This document shows positions 43,852-53,640 of a stretch of 64,000 nt of DNA, in pieces. The stretch is from contig NZ_CP118753.2 of NCBI RefSeq assembly GCF_034480035.2, positions 1,156,389 to 1,220,388 on the forward strand, read 5' to 3'. Position numbers and translations under genes: made by a program. How positions within the stretch are numbered: position 1 is the first letter of the stretch; the number at the start of each line of letters is the position of its first letter. Source of the stretch: Methanosphaera sp. ISO3-F5 (lineage in GTDB: Archaea > Methanobacteriota > Methanobacteria > Methanobacteriales > Methanobacteriaceae). The notes below the pieces were generated by a model. That model was not told where the DNA came from and did no database searches. It saw nothing but the letters and a program-made list of their open reading frames with translations.

Positions 43852-44301
43852 ATGAAACTAGTAGTACAAAGAGTAAAAAACGCAAATGTAGAAGTAGAAA
43901 ACAAAATAGTAGGATCAATACAGGAAGGCTTAATGGTACTCGTAGGCTTCGGAGAAAATGACACAACAAAAGAAGCAGACCACCTAGCCAAAAAACTAAT
44001 AAAACTACGAATATTCGAAGACGACAAAGACAGGATGAACCTATCAGTAAAAGACATACAAGGAAAACTATTACTCATACCACAATTCACACTATACGCA
44101 TCAACAAAGAAAAACAGACCATCATTCCACAAAGCATTAAAACCTACAGAAGCAACAAAATTATTCGACTACTTCTGCAAAAAATGTTCCGAAGAAATAC
44201 CAGTACAAACAGGAGTATTCGGAGCACACATGAATGTAAACCTGTTAAACAATGGTCCAGTAACAATAATACTCGAAAAAACATATTACCAAGAGGATTA
44301 A
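43852..44301 (+). CDS. dtd: D-aminoacyl-tRNA deacylase (bacterial-type DTD)
   Basis: Hydrolyses D-aminoacyl-tRNAs and Gly-tRNAAla so that the wrong residues do not enter proteins. The signature motifs are [17 protein letters not shown] near residue 77 (normally SQFTL; here PQFTL) and [11 protein letters not shown] at the end (the cross-subunit Gly-cisPro motif). [16 protein letters not shown] opens the barrel. 149 residues is normal. Most archaea use the unrelated DTD2, so this looks like a bacterial acquisition. GAGGAAAA precedes the ATG. Single gene. Confidence 0.93.
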   Translation: MKLVVQRVKNANVEVENKIVGSIQEGLMVLVGFGENDTTKEADHLAKKLIKLRIFEDDKDRMNLSVKDIQGKLLLIPQFTLYASTKKNRPSFHKALKPTEATKLFDYFCKKCSEEIPVQTGVFGAHMNVNLLNNGPVTIILEKTYYQED

Positions 44302-44438
44302 AAGAGTTATTTAAAAATTAAACTTATAAATTTATACAAAAAAAAGTAAAGCGTCCCATAACAAAAAATATTACTAATAATATACAAAGTATATATTAAT
44401 AAATCAATTATTTAGACATATTAAATTTAGGTGAATTT

Positions 44439-44774
44439 ATGACTGAAAGACCATCCACACAATTTTTAAATGCAATTAATATGAAATTTCCTGGAATACA
44501 ACGAAAAGAAGAAGAATCTCCATTATCCCTATTAATATTTGATGAAATATGCAAATCAGATAAAAATGCATTTTTAGATATGTACAACAGATACGTTACT
44601 GGAATAGAAGATGAAAATGCCCATGTTTCAGCTATTAAGGAAACCACAAGCAAAGGAATCACATACGATTACGTGTTCATAACAGAATTATATGTGGAAA
44701 TAAATGGAAAACACACAACATTATACTACTACTTAACTAGAAAATCAACAAGAAATATGAAAAAATGGAAATAA
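44439..44774 (+). CDS. hypothetical protein, 111 aa
   Basis: A small alpha/beta protein of unknown family. The second half, KGITYDYVFITELYVEINGKHTTLYYYLTRK, is a likely beta sheet and the first half is helical. TAGGTGAA lies seven bases ahead of the ATG, and the 5' leader follows AT-rich promoter sequence (TATAAATTTATAC near 44330). No neighbour suggests a job. Confidence 0.65.
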   Translation: MTERPSTQFLNAINMKFPGIQRKEEESPLSLLIFDEICKSDKNAFLDMYNRYVTGIEDENAHVSAIKETTSKGITYDYVFITELYVEINGKHTTLYYYLTRKSTRNMKKWK

Positions 44775-44803
44775 AACATATTTCCAAATTTATCCCCCAT
44801 TAT

Positions 44804-45190
44804 CTATAATTTTAATCTTTTTCTATAAATAAAGGACTGCTGAACAATACTAACAGCATACTGTATATCAAATTTAGTTTTAATATTATACGTCACAATA
44901 TCCGTATTATCCTCTGCAGCATAAGGTTGTACTTGACACTTACGTGACATGTCCAATATACGATCATATGGTAAATTACATACTATTTCCACATAATCTT
45001 CTTTTGGAGTGATTGTAACAAACACCATATCTCTAGTGGAATATTTTATTGTATCTTTCTCAATTATTTCATCCATATGGCCCGTTAAATCATTTATTCT
45101 ATGTTTTAAATCATCTATGATTTCATCATTTGATGTTTTTAGCACATTATCATCTAATGGTAATGGTTTTTGTTTATTTTTTCTTCTCAT
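44804..45190 (-). CDS. hypothetical protein, possible DUF5655-like domain, 128 aa
   Basis: A basic, disordered start (MRRKNKQKPLP) and a helical segment precede a C-terminal beta/alpha domain. There DYVEIVCNLPYDRILDMSRKC and DTDIVTYNIKTKFDIQYAVSIVQQSF resemble the DUF5655 fold found at the end of predicted transport or restriction proteins. AGGATA precedes the ATG. It is divergent from the helicase gene. Family call is tentative. Confidence 0.55.
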   Translation of the reverse strand: MRRKNKQKPLPLDDNVLKTSNDEIIDDLKHRINDLTGHMDEIIEKDTIKYSTRDMVFVTITPKEDYVEIVCNLPYDRILDMSRKCQVQPYAAEDNTDIVTYNIKTKFDIQYAVSIVQQSFIYRKRLKL

Positions 45191-45312
45191 ACTATATTTA
45201 TCCTAAAACTGATTATAGTTAAATATTTCTACTTCCAAATATTTAATCGTTAAAAAAAAATTAATACTATTTAAAAACTATAATAATAACAGAATAATAC
45301 TACAGTGATTAC

Positions 45313-47766
45313 ATGATAATTCTAAAACCTAGACGTAAAAAGATAGACATTTACATATCCAAAAGTAACGAAATAATCTATGAAGGAAGTTTTACCCTAA
45401 TAAAATCATACAAACTCCTAATAGATAATATATCAATACAAAAATATTATAAAAAAGTAAGTATTAATGACAAAGAGTTGCTTGAAATATTAAAGAAAGA
45501 TAAAGTAATACTCACAGATGAAAACGATACACTAAATAGCTTCCTTAATGAAGAAAACATATCTTATACAATTCAGCATATTTGTGATAGCTGTTTACAA
45601 AAAAAATTTACTACAGTACTATCAACAAGTGAAGAATACACTCTTTACAGAAAGACTTATTGTAAATACTGTGCCTCTACATATTTGGAGGATGTTATAG
45701 AAAATAATACATATACAGACATTACAACAAGCCGTGTTGACCTATTATTAAACAAGTATCATGATTTGACTAAAATCTTAGATATTATTGAAAATAATTA
45801 TGATCTTTTAAACAATCCTGATTTAACATTAGTAGATACATTACCGGCAACAGAAGAAAAATATGAGAAGATACATGTTAACTCACTGGATATTCCATAC
45901 AAGTTTAAACAGATACTGAATAAAAAGTATGATTATCTGTTACCCGTACAGGTAAATGCAGTTAAAAATGGATTATTGGATGATGAAAATCTTCTTGTAG
46001 TATCATCCACTGCTTCTGGTAAGACACTAATTGGTGAATTAGCAGGGATTACTAAGTGTTTAGAAGATAAGAAGATGATTTATTTAACGCCACTTGTTGC
46101 TCTTGCTAACCAAAAATATCGTGATTTTAAAAGGGATTATGAACAATTAGGGTTTAAAGTTGTGATAAAAGTTGGTCGTAATAGGGTTAAAACTGATGAA
46201 GAATTAAATATTGTTGAGGAATCAGTTAGTGATGCTGATATTATTGTTGCTACTTATGAAGGTTTAGATTATATTCTTAGAAGTGGGAAGTATAATGTTT
46301 TAAATGAGTTAGGTGTTGTTGTAATTGATGAGATTCATATGTTAGATGATAAGGAGAGAGGTCATAGACTTAATGGATTAGTTCATCGATTGTTATCATT
46401 ATTTAAGGATGCTCAGTTAATTGCTTTATCTGCTACTATTCAGAATGCTCATGAAGTTGCTGAAACATTTAATATGAGTTTAGTTTCCTATGATAAGAGG
46501 CCGGTTAAAATTGAAAGACATATTGTGCCATTATATCTTAAAGAAAAAATGAATTTTATTAAGAATCTCTGTCTTAAAGAGTTTAATAATGTGTCTTCTA
46601 AGAATTATCATGGACAAACCATTATTTTCACTGATTCCAGGCGTAATACTGAGATTATCAGCAAGTTTCTTGATAAGAATGGTGTAAATGCTGCTTCTTA
46701 TCATGCTGGTTTAACATATAATCGTAAGCTAGAGATTGAGGAATCTTTTATTAAACAGGAATTAACTGCTATTGTAACTACTAGTGCTTTAAGTAATGGT
46801 ATTGATTTTCCTGCTTCACAGGTTATTTTTGATTCTCTTCGTATGGGTTTTGAATGGTTAACTCCTAATGAGTTTCATCAGATGCTGGGTCGGGCTGGAA
46901 GACCATCTTATCATGATACGGGAAAGGTTTACCTGTTACCTGTAATGGACAGGTACTCTGCTAATGAATATGTTATTGCTCAAAAATTAATTAATAGCAG
47001 TATTCAGAATGTAAATGTTTTATATGATGCAAATGATGTATATGAGCAAGTTTTAGCCGACATTTGTGCCCTTGGTTGTGCCGATTTGAATAGTCTCAGA
47101 AAAGTATATGACGAATTAGAGTTACCTGTAACATTTAAAGAAGCAGTTAATGAATTAAAAGATAATAAATTAATCAAGGTTGAATCAGATAATACGGCTA
47201 TTCCCACAGAGTATGGTTTTGCAGTTTCAAAGTCATTTATCAGCATTAATATTGCAGAATTTGTTAAAAACCATTTATTATCTGATATATTGGAGGTTTC
47301 CCTAAATATCGAACAGATTAAAAATGTTTATTTATCGGATTCATTGTTGAAAAGCTTTAATAAAGCAGGATTATATCCTAATATCAGACTTTTTTCCGAT
47401 GAAAACAGGTATGAGATTATTAGAGGTAAAATATTGGATGTTCTTGATAAGAAGACTAGAAATTTTATAATTAATATGCACAATGATTTTTTTATCTGTG
47501 ATTGTTGGGATAGTCCAAGGTGTAACTGTTTAGAAAAGAATATCTCTGAGCATATAATTAATCGTAGGTTACAGGGTTGGAGTCCATCCGAAATAAGTAA
47601 GGAGTTTAAAAAACAGTACTCCCTAGTAATTTATCCTGGAGATGTATATTCATTTCTTGATCAGACAATTAGATTTTTAGATGTTATCAAGCGTATTGCC
47701 CGAGTTTATAAGATAAATAGTACTATTGATGATTGTGTTCGCACTATTAAAAAATTAGAAGGATAA
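45313..47766 (+). CDS. DEAD/DEAH-box helicase with DUF5814-type N-terminus
   Basis: An 817-residue superfamily-2 helicase of the Ski2/Hel308-like archaeal group. The N-terminal 130 residues contain a zinc-binding pair (CDSC and CKYC) typical of DUF5814. VSSTASGKT (Walker A) is near residue 229, DEIH near 338, SATIQN near 372, TDSRRNTEIISKF near 440 and QMLGRAGRPSYHDTG near 520. The C-terminal part ends with a Cys-rich CDCWDSPRCNC near 730. Such proteins may act in RNA decay or repair; the exact target is unknown. The last 61 bases overlap the convergent frame-disrupted transporter gene. Confidence 0.92.
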   Translation: MIILKPRRKKIDIYISKSNEIIYEGSFTLIKSYKLLIDNISIQKYYKKVSINDKELLEILKKDKVILTDENDTLNSFLNEENISYTIQHICDSCLQKKFTTVLSTSEEYTLYRKTYCKYCASTYLEDVIENNTYTDITTSRVDLLLNKYHDLTKILDIIENNYDLLNNPDLTLVDTLPATEEKYEKIHVNSLDIPYKFKQILNKKYDYLLPVQVNAVKNGLLDDENLLVVSSTASGKTLIGELAGITKCLEDKKMIYLTPLVALANQKYRDFKRDYEQLGFKVVIKVGRNRVKTDEELNIVEESVSDADIIVATYEGLDYILRSGKYNVLNELGVVVIDEIHMLDDKERGHRLNGLVHRLLSLFKDAQLIALSATIQNAHEVAETFNMSLVSYDKRPVKIERHIVPLYLKEKMNFIKNLCLKEFNNVSSKNYHGQTIIFTDSRRNTEIISKFLDKNGVNAASYHAGLTYNRKLEIEESFIKQELTAIVTTSALSNGIDFPASQVIFDSLRMGFEWLTPNEFHQMLGRAGRPSYHDTGKVYLLPVMDRYSANEYVIAQKLINSSIQNVNVLYDANDVYEQVLADICALGCADLNSLRKVYDELELPVTFKEAVNELKDNKLIKVESDNTAIPTEYGFAVSKSFISINIAEFVKNHLLSDILEVSLNIEQIKNVYLSDSLLKSFNKAGLYPNIRLFSDENRYEIIRGKILDVLDKKTRNFIINMHNDFFICDCWDSPRCNCLEKNISEHIINRRLQGWSPSEISKEFKKQYSLVIYPGDVYSFLDQTIRFLDVIKRIARVYKINSTIDDCVRTIKKLEG

Positions 47767-48682
47767 ACTTCTAATTTATGTTTCTTTTTTTTTTGAATGA
47801 TATAGTTTACATATTCATATAATACATAGATTACTAGTATTGTAGCTATTATTGTTTCAATTTTACTTATGCTTGTTAGAATCATATTATTCTGTATTAA
47901 TATCATTTTTGTTGTTGCTATTGCACTTATTACAAAGGGAAATGTAAAAGCACTGTAACTTGGATAAAATGGTAATCGGATGTGCTTGATTAGTTGGTAT
48001 AATGAGAATATGTAGAGTATTAATCCTATAATGTATAATGTTGTTATGAATTGTGTGTTTAAAGTATTGAATGAATAATAGTATCCTACGGTTAATATGT
48101 TGAATATGGCTGCGTAAATACATATTAACGGTTTATTTGCATCAGTTTTAACTGGGTATTTTATGTACCGGTAACTTACGAGTATGAAGCTTGGTATCAT
48201 TACTATTAAACCGAAGACAAAGAATATCCATGAAATATCATGTAACTCTAGTATACCTCCACTAATGGATGCCATTGTTAATCCAATATATACAACCCAT
48301 AAGCTTCCATAATACTTTTCTATATTGAAATCAAGTATGATATGATGAATTGTGTAATAGATTATTAGCAGCAAATGTAATAATACTCCTATTAACCATA
48401 TAATTAGGGATAAATAGTGGTTGGTATTCACAATATAAGTGCTTAGTACCATCACTGCCATTGAGAATGTACCGGAGTGCTTAAAACTACTGGGTTAGAT
48501 AGTTCTTTAAATAATTCTTTTCTATAATATACTAGTTTTAATAGTAGGATTAATATGATAGTCAGGCCTAATATGAATGTTATACTTTTAATAAGGTTAT
48601 CCTCGAATAAATTTCCTATTGATAATACTGCTAGTAATGTGCCGCTAATGGCTATTGGCATGTTTTTTATGATGTTGTTCAT
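47706..48682 (-). pseudogene. frame-disrupted TDT-family (TehA/SLAC1-like) transporter
   Basis: Two frames form one ten-helix transporter of about 320 residues. The 5' frame (48682 to 48452) begins MNNIIKNMPIAISGTLLAVL and breaks after ELSNPVVL. One extra T in TTTT near 48487 would read on as VVFKHSGTFSMAVMVLSTYIV, joining the 3' frame. TDT carriers move dicarboxylates, tellurite or sulfite. The C-terminus runs through a 10-T tract at about 47783, and one T fewer would end the protein at a stop before the helicase gene overlap. So two homopolymers may be off. Sequencing error or genuine decay cannot be separated here. Confidence 0.75.
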
Positions 48683-48785
48683 TCTATTACCATATTATTT
48701 TTCTTCTTATAATTATAATTATGAAATGTTTCATTTAAATATTTAAAACAACTTATATTATCTATAAATAAGATAAATAAATAAT

Positions 48786-49187
48786 ATGTTTAAAAGTATT
48801 ATAGATGTAAGCTCAAGAGACACTGATGCATTAGGTCATGTGAATAATACTTCAATACCCTTATGGTTTGAAACATCACGAAATCCTCTTTATAAAATAT
48901 TTAATCCTACAATGGAATTAAATCCTAAAACATGGAATCTTATAATGGTACATACTGAATTTGATTACTTGGACCAAATATTTTTTGGCAAAACTATAGA
49001 AATCAGAACATATGTGGAAAAGATAGGTAATACTTCAGTTACTGTTTACCAGGAAGCATGGCAGGATGATAATTTAACAGCCAAGGGAAAGGCAATTCTT
49101 GTACAGTTTGATTTTAATAAGCAGGAAAAAGTATTGATTCCAGAGAATATACGTAAAGAATTAGAAAAACATTTATTTGTGGAGTGA
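48786..49187 (+). CDS. acyl-CoA thioesterase-like hotdog protein
   Basis: 133 residues of the 4HBT hotdog fold. SSRDTDALGHVNNTSIPLWFE carries the Asp and the HVNN helix, with the usual D-x-x-x-H-V-N-N pattern. EFDYLDQIFFGKTIEIRTYVEKIG and SVTVYQEAW complete the sheet. It likely hydrolyses short acyl-CoA or acyl-phosphopantetheine thioesters; substrate unknown. No clear ribosome site, so the message could be leaderless. Its stop lies within the ribosome site of the small gene at 49195, so they are coupled. Confidence 0.85.
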   Translation: MFKSIIDVSSRDTDALGHVNNTSIPLWFETSRNPLYKIFNPTMELNPKTWNLIMVHTEFDYLDQIFFGKTIEIRTYVEKIGNTSVTVYQEAWQDDNLTAKGKAILVQFDFNKQEKVLIPENIRKELEKHLFVE

Positions 49188-49194
49188 AAGAAGA

Positions 49195-49404
49195 ATGTTA
49201 TATAAATATCATGTTGCAATCATCAAAGATCAGGTTGTAGTAACGGATAAATATTATCAGGAAGATGAAAAGCCTGATGATGAAGAATATAAAAAATTAA
49301 TTCAACAATATGAAGCTGATGAGCTTGTATTAAATACAGTTAGTGATACAGAACTTGAATTGTTTGAAAAAGAAGTTATTGATGTTGAAGCATTAAAAAA
49401 TTAG
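49195..49404 (+). CDS. small acidic protein, 69 aa, coupled to the thioesterase
   Basis: A short acidic protein with an N-terminal beta pair (YKYHVAIIKDQVVVTDKYY) and a helical tail rich in Glu. ATG 49195 is chosen because GGAGTGA, overlapping the thioesterase stop, is well spaced from it. It is probably a co-translated partner of unknown function. Confidence 0.65.
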   Translation: MLYKYHVAIIKDQVVVTDKYYQEDEKPDDEEYKKLIQQYEADELVLNTVSDTELELFEKEVIDVEALKN

Positions 49405-49453
49405 AATACTCTATTTTTTCCCTAAAAAAAATAATAATAGTGGTGTGATGAAA

Positions 49454-50923
49454 TTAATAATCACCACTTTTAGGTGTTGCTCTTGTAAGAATATATGGTA
49501 ATATAAGCATTATCATTAACAATATGAATTCTACTATCATAGTAGCACTATCTACAAATATTACATTAGTAAATACTGCTTGTATCCATAATATGAATGA
49601 TATTACAGGTATTATATAAGTTACTAATAATATCCATTTTTTTCCTAGTTTTAAGAATGTTGCATTTTTATTAATTCCAGGTAACAGTTTGTCTAAACCA
49701 TAAATTACTGCTATTAATATTGTTTGTAATGTTACATTCAATAATAAACCGAACTGATTTACGAATGTGTCAAATACGCCTAGTAATGTACTTCCATATG
49801 TTGTTGCAAATAATAATGATATTACAAATGCAACAATACTGATTATTGAAACTGCTCTTGACCTTGATATATTGAATTTATCCTGAACTGATAATGCCAG
49901 TGGTTCTATGATTGATATGTTTGATGTTATTCCTGCAAACAATAAACATAAGAAGAATAATGGACCTATAACATATCCTAATGTTCCCATTACATTAAAT
50001 ATTTCAGGGAATGCTACAAATGCTAATCCAGTTCCCTGTGATACTAGTTCACCTATTGGAATATTATTTGTTGTACTCATAAATCCTAGGATACTGAATA
50101 CTCCTGCTGCAGTAAATACTTCAAAACTACTGTTTGCTATTGCTACTGTCAGTGCACTTCTTGGTATGTTAGTTTCATCTGGCAGGTAACTAGCGTATGC
50201 TAGTGTGATTGTCATTCCTATACTTAATGAAAACAATATTTGCCCAAATGCTGCTACCCATATGTTTGGGTTGAGCACTGAATTCCAGTCTGGTGTGAAT
50301 AATGTGGTTAATCCTAGTGATGCACCTGGTAGTGTTACTGCAAATGCTACTATGATTATCATACATATGAATAATAATGGTGTTAATATACGATTTGCTT
50401 TTCCGACACCATCATTTAAATTTCTATGTGAAATAAACCATACTATTGCCCATACGATTATTAATGCTATTAATACGTATATTGCTATGCTGAATAATCC
50501 TGAGGGATCTGCTGAGTTTTGTAATATTGTGTTTGTAAAGAATTCTTCAGGTTTTGGTCCCCATCCCTTGAAGAAGCTTAAAGGTACATATATCAGGTCC
50601 CACGCTACTACTACAACGTAATATGTTAGTATTAGAAATGGTGATGCTTGTATAAACCAGCCAATGTATTCATATTTGCTATTTATTTTATGTGCTATTT
50701 TACTTATTCCTGATTTGAATTTGTAACCTGCCCCGTATTCTACGAATAATAGGGGTATTCCGAGGAATATTATTGATAGGATGTAGGGTATTAGAAACGC
50801 TCCACCACCATTAGTATATGCTACATATGGGAATCGCCATATGTTTCCTAATCCAACGGCGGATCCTATCATTGCTAGTAAAAAGCTCAGGTTACTGTTC
50901 CATTTTACTTTTTCATCCGTCAT
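49454..50923 (-). CDS. sodium-dependent transporter, NSS/SNF family
   Basis: A LeuT-fold symporter of 489 residues that takes up amino acids with Na+. The first helix has MIGSAVGLGNIWRFPYVAYTNGGGAFLIPY, which includes the unwound GxxxGxGNxWRFPY site for substrate and sodium. SIGMTITLAYASYLP is near residue 245 (helix 6) and GITSNISIIEPLA near 332 (helix 8). Eleven to twelve helices are visible. It is monocistronic and convergent with the small acidic gene. The ribosome site is weak (GTGA). Ligand not predictable, but tryptophan or branched amino acids are common in this group. Confidence 0.92.
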   Translation of the reverse strand: MTDEKVKWNSNLSFLLAMIGSAVGLGNIWRFPYVAYTNGGGAFLIPYILSIIFLGIPLLFVEYGAGYKFKSGISKIAHKINSKYEYIGWFIQASPFLILTYYVVVVAWDLIYVPLSFFKGWGPKPEEFFTNTILQNSADPSGLFSIAIYVLIALIIVWAIVWFISHRNLNDGVGKANRILTPLLFICMIIIVAFAVTLPGASLGLTTLFTPDWNSVLNPNIWVAAFGQILFSLSIGMTITLAYASYLPDETNIPRSALTVAIANSSFEVFTAAGVFSILGFMSTTNNIPIGELVSQGTGLAFVAFPEIFNVMGTLGYVIGPLFFLCLLFAGITSNISIIEPLALSVQDKFNISRSRAVSIISIVAFVISLLFATTYGSTLLGVFDTFVNQFGLLLNVTLQTILIAVIYGLDKLLPGINKNATFLKLGKKWILLVTYIIPVISFILWIQAVFTNVIFVDSATMIVEFILLMIMLILPYILTRATPKSGDY

Positions 50924-51021
50924 TTTTTCACTATATATTTTTTTGATATATCATATTATGTATATTATAACTAATATAAATTATGAATAAATAGCTAATT
51001 TTTTTAAAAAAGGAATTATAT

Positions 51022-52167
51022 TTATTTTCCAAATAGTTTACTGGCTTTTTTCATAACTTCTATTATTTCTACACCAAATGGACATCTTTCTTCACATTTT
51101 TTACAGCCAAAACATAATGAAGCATGAGCATCCAAATTATTATAATGTTCACGTATACTTTCTGGTACTTCTTCATGAACTACTGCAAGGTCATATAGCT
51201 TGTTTACCATGGCTATGTTTATTTCAAATGGGCATGGTGCACAGTGCCCACAGTATGTGCATTTACCTAGATATGAGTGTTGGGGTGCGGTTGTAAGTAT
51301 TTTAGAATAATCTTTTTCCTCTTCGGATGCTTTTTCATAGTATAATGCGTCATCTAATTCTTTTATACTGTTTATTCCTACGAGTATTGATTTTGATGAT
51401 GGTCTTGTTAGTGCGTAGTGTATGCATTGTAGTGGTGTCATTGCTATTCCGAATGGTGAGTCTTCTTTGTTAAATAGTCTTCCTCCTGCGTATCCTTTCA
51501 TTACTGTTATTGCTGTGTTTGTGTCTTGGCAGGTTTGGTATAGTTGTGATCTTATTGGTTGTATTCCTCCGAGGTCTTGTGAGTATTTTTCTTTTTCAAA
51601 GTAGTCGTCCAGTACTACTGGTGGCATCATATCGAATGCTGGGTTTAGGCTGAGCATTAGTAATTCTATTTCGGGGTTGTTTGCTGCGAGTAATCCTACT
51701 TCTGGGTTGTGTGTACTTAATCCTATGTGGTGTATCTTGTTTTCTTCTTTTAGTTTGTGTACGTAGTCTATGAATTCTCCGTTGATGATTTTTTTGTATT
51801 CTTCTACTTCATCTACGTAGTGTATCATTCCGAATTCTATGTGGTCTGTTTGTAGTCTTGTGAGGAGGTCTTCGAATGCTGGTATTACTTTATCCATTTG
51901 TCTTGTTCTTACGTATTGGTTGTTTTGCCAGGTTGATCCTATGTGTCCTTGTATTATCCATTTGTCTCTGTTTTCGTGTATTGCTTTTCCTAGGTTACTT
52001 CTTACTTCTGGGTCGGACATCCAGCAGTCTAGGAAGTTGATTCCGTTTTTTTCGCAGTGTGTTATTATTTTTTTTATTTCTTCATAGGGTTTTCCTGCCA
52101 TCCATTCGGCTCCGAATCCTATTTCGCTTATTTTGTATTTGGTTTTTCCTATTTTATTGTATTTCAT
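51022..52167 (-). CDS. aldo/keto reductase with C-terminal ferredoxin-like domain (paralogue 4)
   Basis: 381 residues. MKYNKIGKTKYKISEIGFGAEWM, ENGINFLDCWMSDPE and HIEFGMIHYVDEVEEY give the barrel with an altered substrate loop: the usual DTAxxY is DCWMSD, so the catalytic Tyr may be missing or displaced. KGYAGGRLFNKEDSPFG follows. Cys clusters are CTYCGHCAPCPFEI and CFGCKKCEERCPFG. This is the most diverged of the four paralogues. AAGGAG precedes ATG 52167. The + strand here is strongly G/T-rich. Function unknown, possibly non-reductase. Confidence 0.85.
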   Translation of the reverse strand: MKYNKIGKTKYKISEIGFGAEWMAGKPYEEIKKIITHCEKNGINFLDCWMSDPEVRSNLGKAIHENRDKWIIQGHIGSTWQNNQYVRTRQMDKVIPAFEDLLTRLQTDHIEFGMIHYVDEVEEYKKIINGEFIDYVHKLKEENKIHHIGLSTHNPEVGLLAANNPEIELLMLSLNPAFDMMPPVVLDDYFEKEKYSQDLGGIQPIRSQLYQTCQDTNTAITVMKGYAGGRLFNKEDSPFGIAMTPLQCIHYALTRPSSKSILVGINSIKELDDALYYEKASEEEKDYSKILTTAPQHSYLGKCTYCGHCAPCPFEINIAMVNKLYDLAVVHEEVPESIREHYNNLDAHASLCFGCKKCEERCPFGVEIIEVMKKASKLFGK

Positions 52168-52303
52168 TATTTTACTCCTTGTGTTTATTTTTGTATTTTT
52201 TGGTATATGTGGCTAATTATTAATTTTTTAGGTGTGGCTAAATTTATATATTTATTTGAATATATTATTAGTATTAATAAAATTTATTAAGAGGGTTTGT
52301 AGT

Positions 52304-52396
52304 ATGGATGAAAATCTTATGAATGCTATAATAGGAATTTTAAGTATTGTTGTTCCGATTATAATTTTAATTGTTATTGTTGTCGTATTCTTTTAA
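52304..52396 (+). CDS. 30-residue membrane miniprotein
   Basis: A frame too short for usual gene calls: MDENLMNAIIGILSIVVPII continuing as ten more hydrophobic residues to VVVFF. It is a single transmembrane helix with an acidic N-terminus. AAGAGGG lies about nine bases ahead of the ATG, and a TTTATATATTT promoter-like tract is 50 bases upstream. The isolated position and coding-like start argue for a real small protein; no homologue can be named. Confidence 0.5.
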   Translation: MDENLMNAIIGILSIVVPIIILIVIVVVFF

Positions 52397-52552
52397 TATT
52401 TTTTTCTTTTTGTAATACTTTAGTTAAGTATATTTATCACTTTTAATATAATACTAGTAATACATAAAAGTAAAAAAGTAATATTAAATTATTGATACTA
52501 TTAAAAAAAAAAGTTAAACAAATACATAAAACTTGAACAAAGGAGAGAAAAA

Positions 52553-53416
52553 ATGAATAAAAAAACAGGAGTACTAATAATAGGACATGGAAGTAAAATG
52601 CCATATAATAAAGAAGTAGTTACAACAATAGCACAAAAACTAGACAAAAAAATAGAAAATACAGTAGAAAGTGGATTCATGGAACTCGTAGAACCAAACA
52701 TTCCACAACAAGTAAATAAACTAAAACAACAAAACATGGAAAGAATAATAGTAGTACCAGCATTTCTATCACATGGAATACATACCAAAGTAGACATTCC
52801 AACAATACTAAGACTACCCCACAGTCATGAAGGACTAGAACATTCACACCACCACCATCACCACCACCATGATGATGAACGAGAAGCTAAATCCGAACTA
52901 ATAGATTTTGATGGAGAAATCATATACCTAGATCCATTTGAATCAGACGATAAAATTGTAGATATTGTAGAAAAAAGATTAAAAGATGTATTAAAAGATG
53001 ATAAAATAAATAATGATAACACTGGAATTTTATTAATTGGACATGGCAGTAGTTTACCTTATGGTAAAATAGTGTTAAATGATATTGCTGAAAAAACAAG
53101 GAAAAGATTAGATGATTATATTATAGAATTAAGTTTTATGAGAATTGAGACACCTTCAATACCAGAATCTTTTGAAAAATTACAATCACAGAATTTTGAT
53201 AATATCATCGTATTGCCAGTATTCCTGGCTGATGGTCTGCATACAAAAAGTGATATTCCATTAACTCTGGGTTTAGAAGCTGCAGAATTAGATTTTGATT
53301 ATCCTAAGAAAGATAAACAAATTGATTATGATGGTAATATTATTTATTTGGATCCTCTTAAGGCTGAAGATGAGATTATTGAATTGATTGAAAATAGGAT
53401 TGTAGGTTATATTTAA
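52553..53416 (+). CDS. double-domain CbiX/CfbA sirohydrochlorin chelatase with His-rich linker
   Basis: Inserts Co2+ or Ni2+ into sirohydrochlorin for cobalamin or coenzyme F430. Domain 1 (residues 1-95) has LIIGHGSKMPYN, GFMELVEPNIPQ and VVPAFLSHGIHTKVDIP. Domain 2 (about 158-287) has LLIGHGSSLPYG, SFMRIETPSIPE and VLPVFLADGLHTKSDIP. Each keeps both metal-binding His of the family. The linker near residue 95 is HSHEGLEHSHHHHHHHHDD, a likely metal store. Archaeal CbiX/CfbA is usually one domain acting as a homodimer, so this is a fused form. AAAGGAGAG precedes the ATG. Codon endings change from A/C to T within the gene. Confidence 0.92.
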   Translation: MNKKTGVLIIGHGSKMPYNKEVVTTIAQKLDKKIENTVESGFMELVEPNIPQQVNKLKQQNMERIIVVPAFLSHGIHTKVDIPTILRLPHSHEGLEHSHHHHHHHHDDEREAKSELIDFDGEIIYLDPFESDDKIVDIVEKRLKDVLKDDKINNDNTGILLIGHGSSLPYGKIVLNDIAEKTRKRLDDYIIELSFMRIETPSIPESFEKLQSQNFDNIIVLPVFLADGLHTKSDIPLTLGLEAAELDFDYPKKDKQIDYDGNIIYLDPLKAEDEIIELIENRIVGYI

Positions 53417-53640
53417 TACAGGGTATTTGATGATTTATTCAAATATTCTTAAATTTATGTAAATAAAGTATAATTAATTTTTTATTCAAGTAACCTAGAT
53501 TTATATAATATTGTAACATAATATAATATTACCTGAAAAGGTACATTCATATCATAAAAACTTATTACAAATATATTTCATAGAGAATTAAATACTTCTT
53601 TATGAAAAAATATTTTAAAAACTATTTTTATCAAAAAAAA

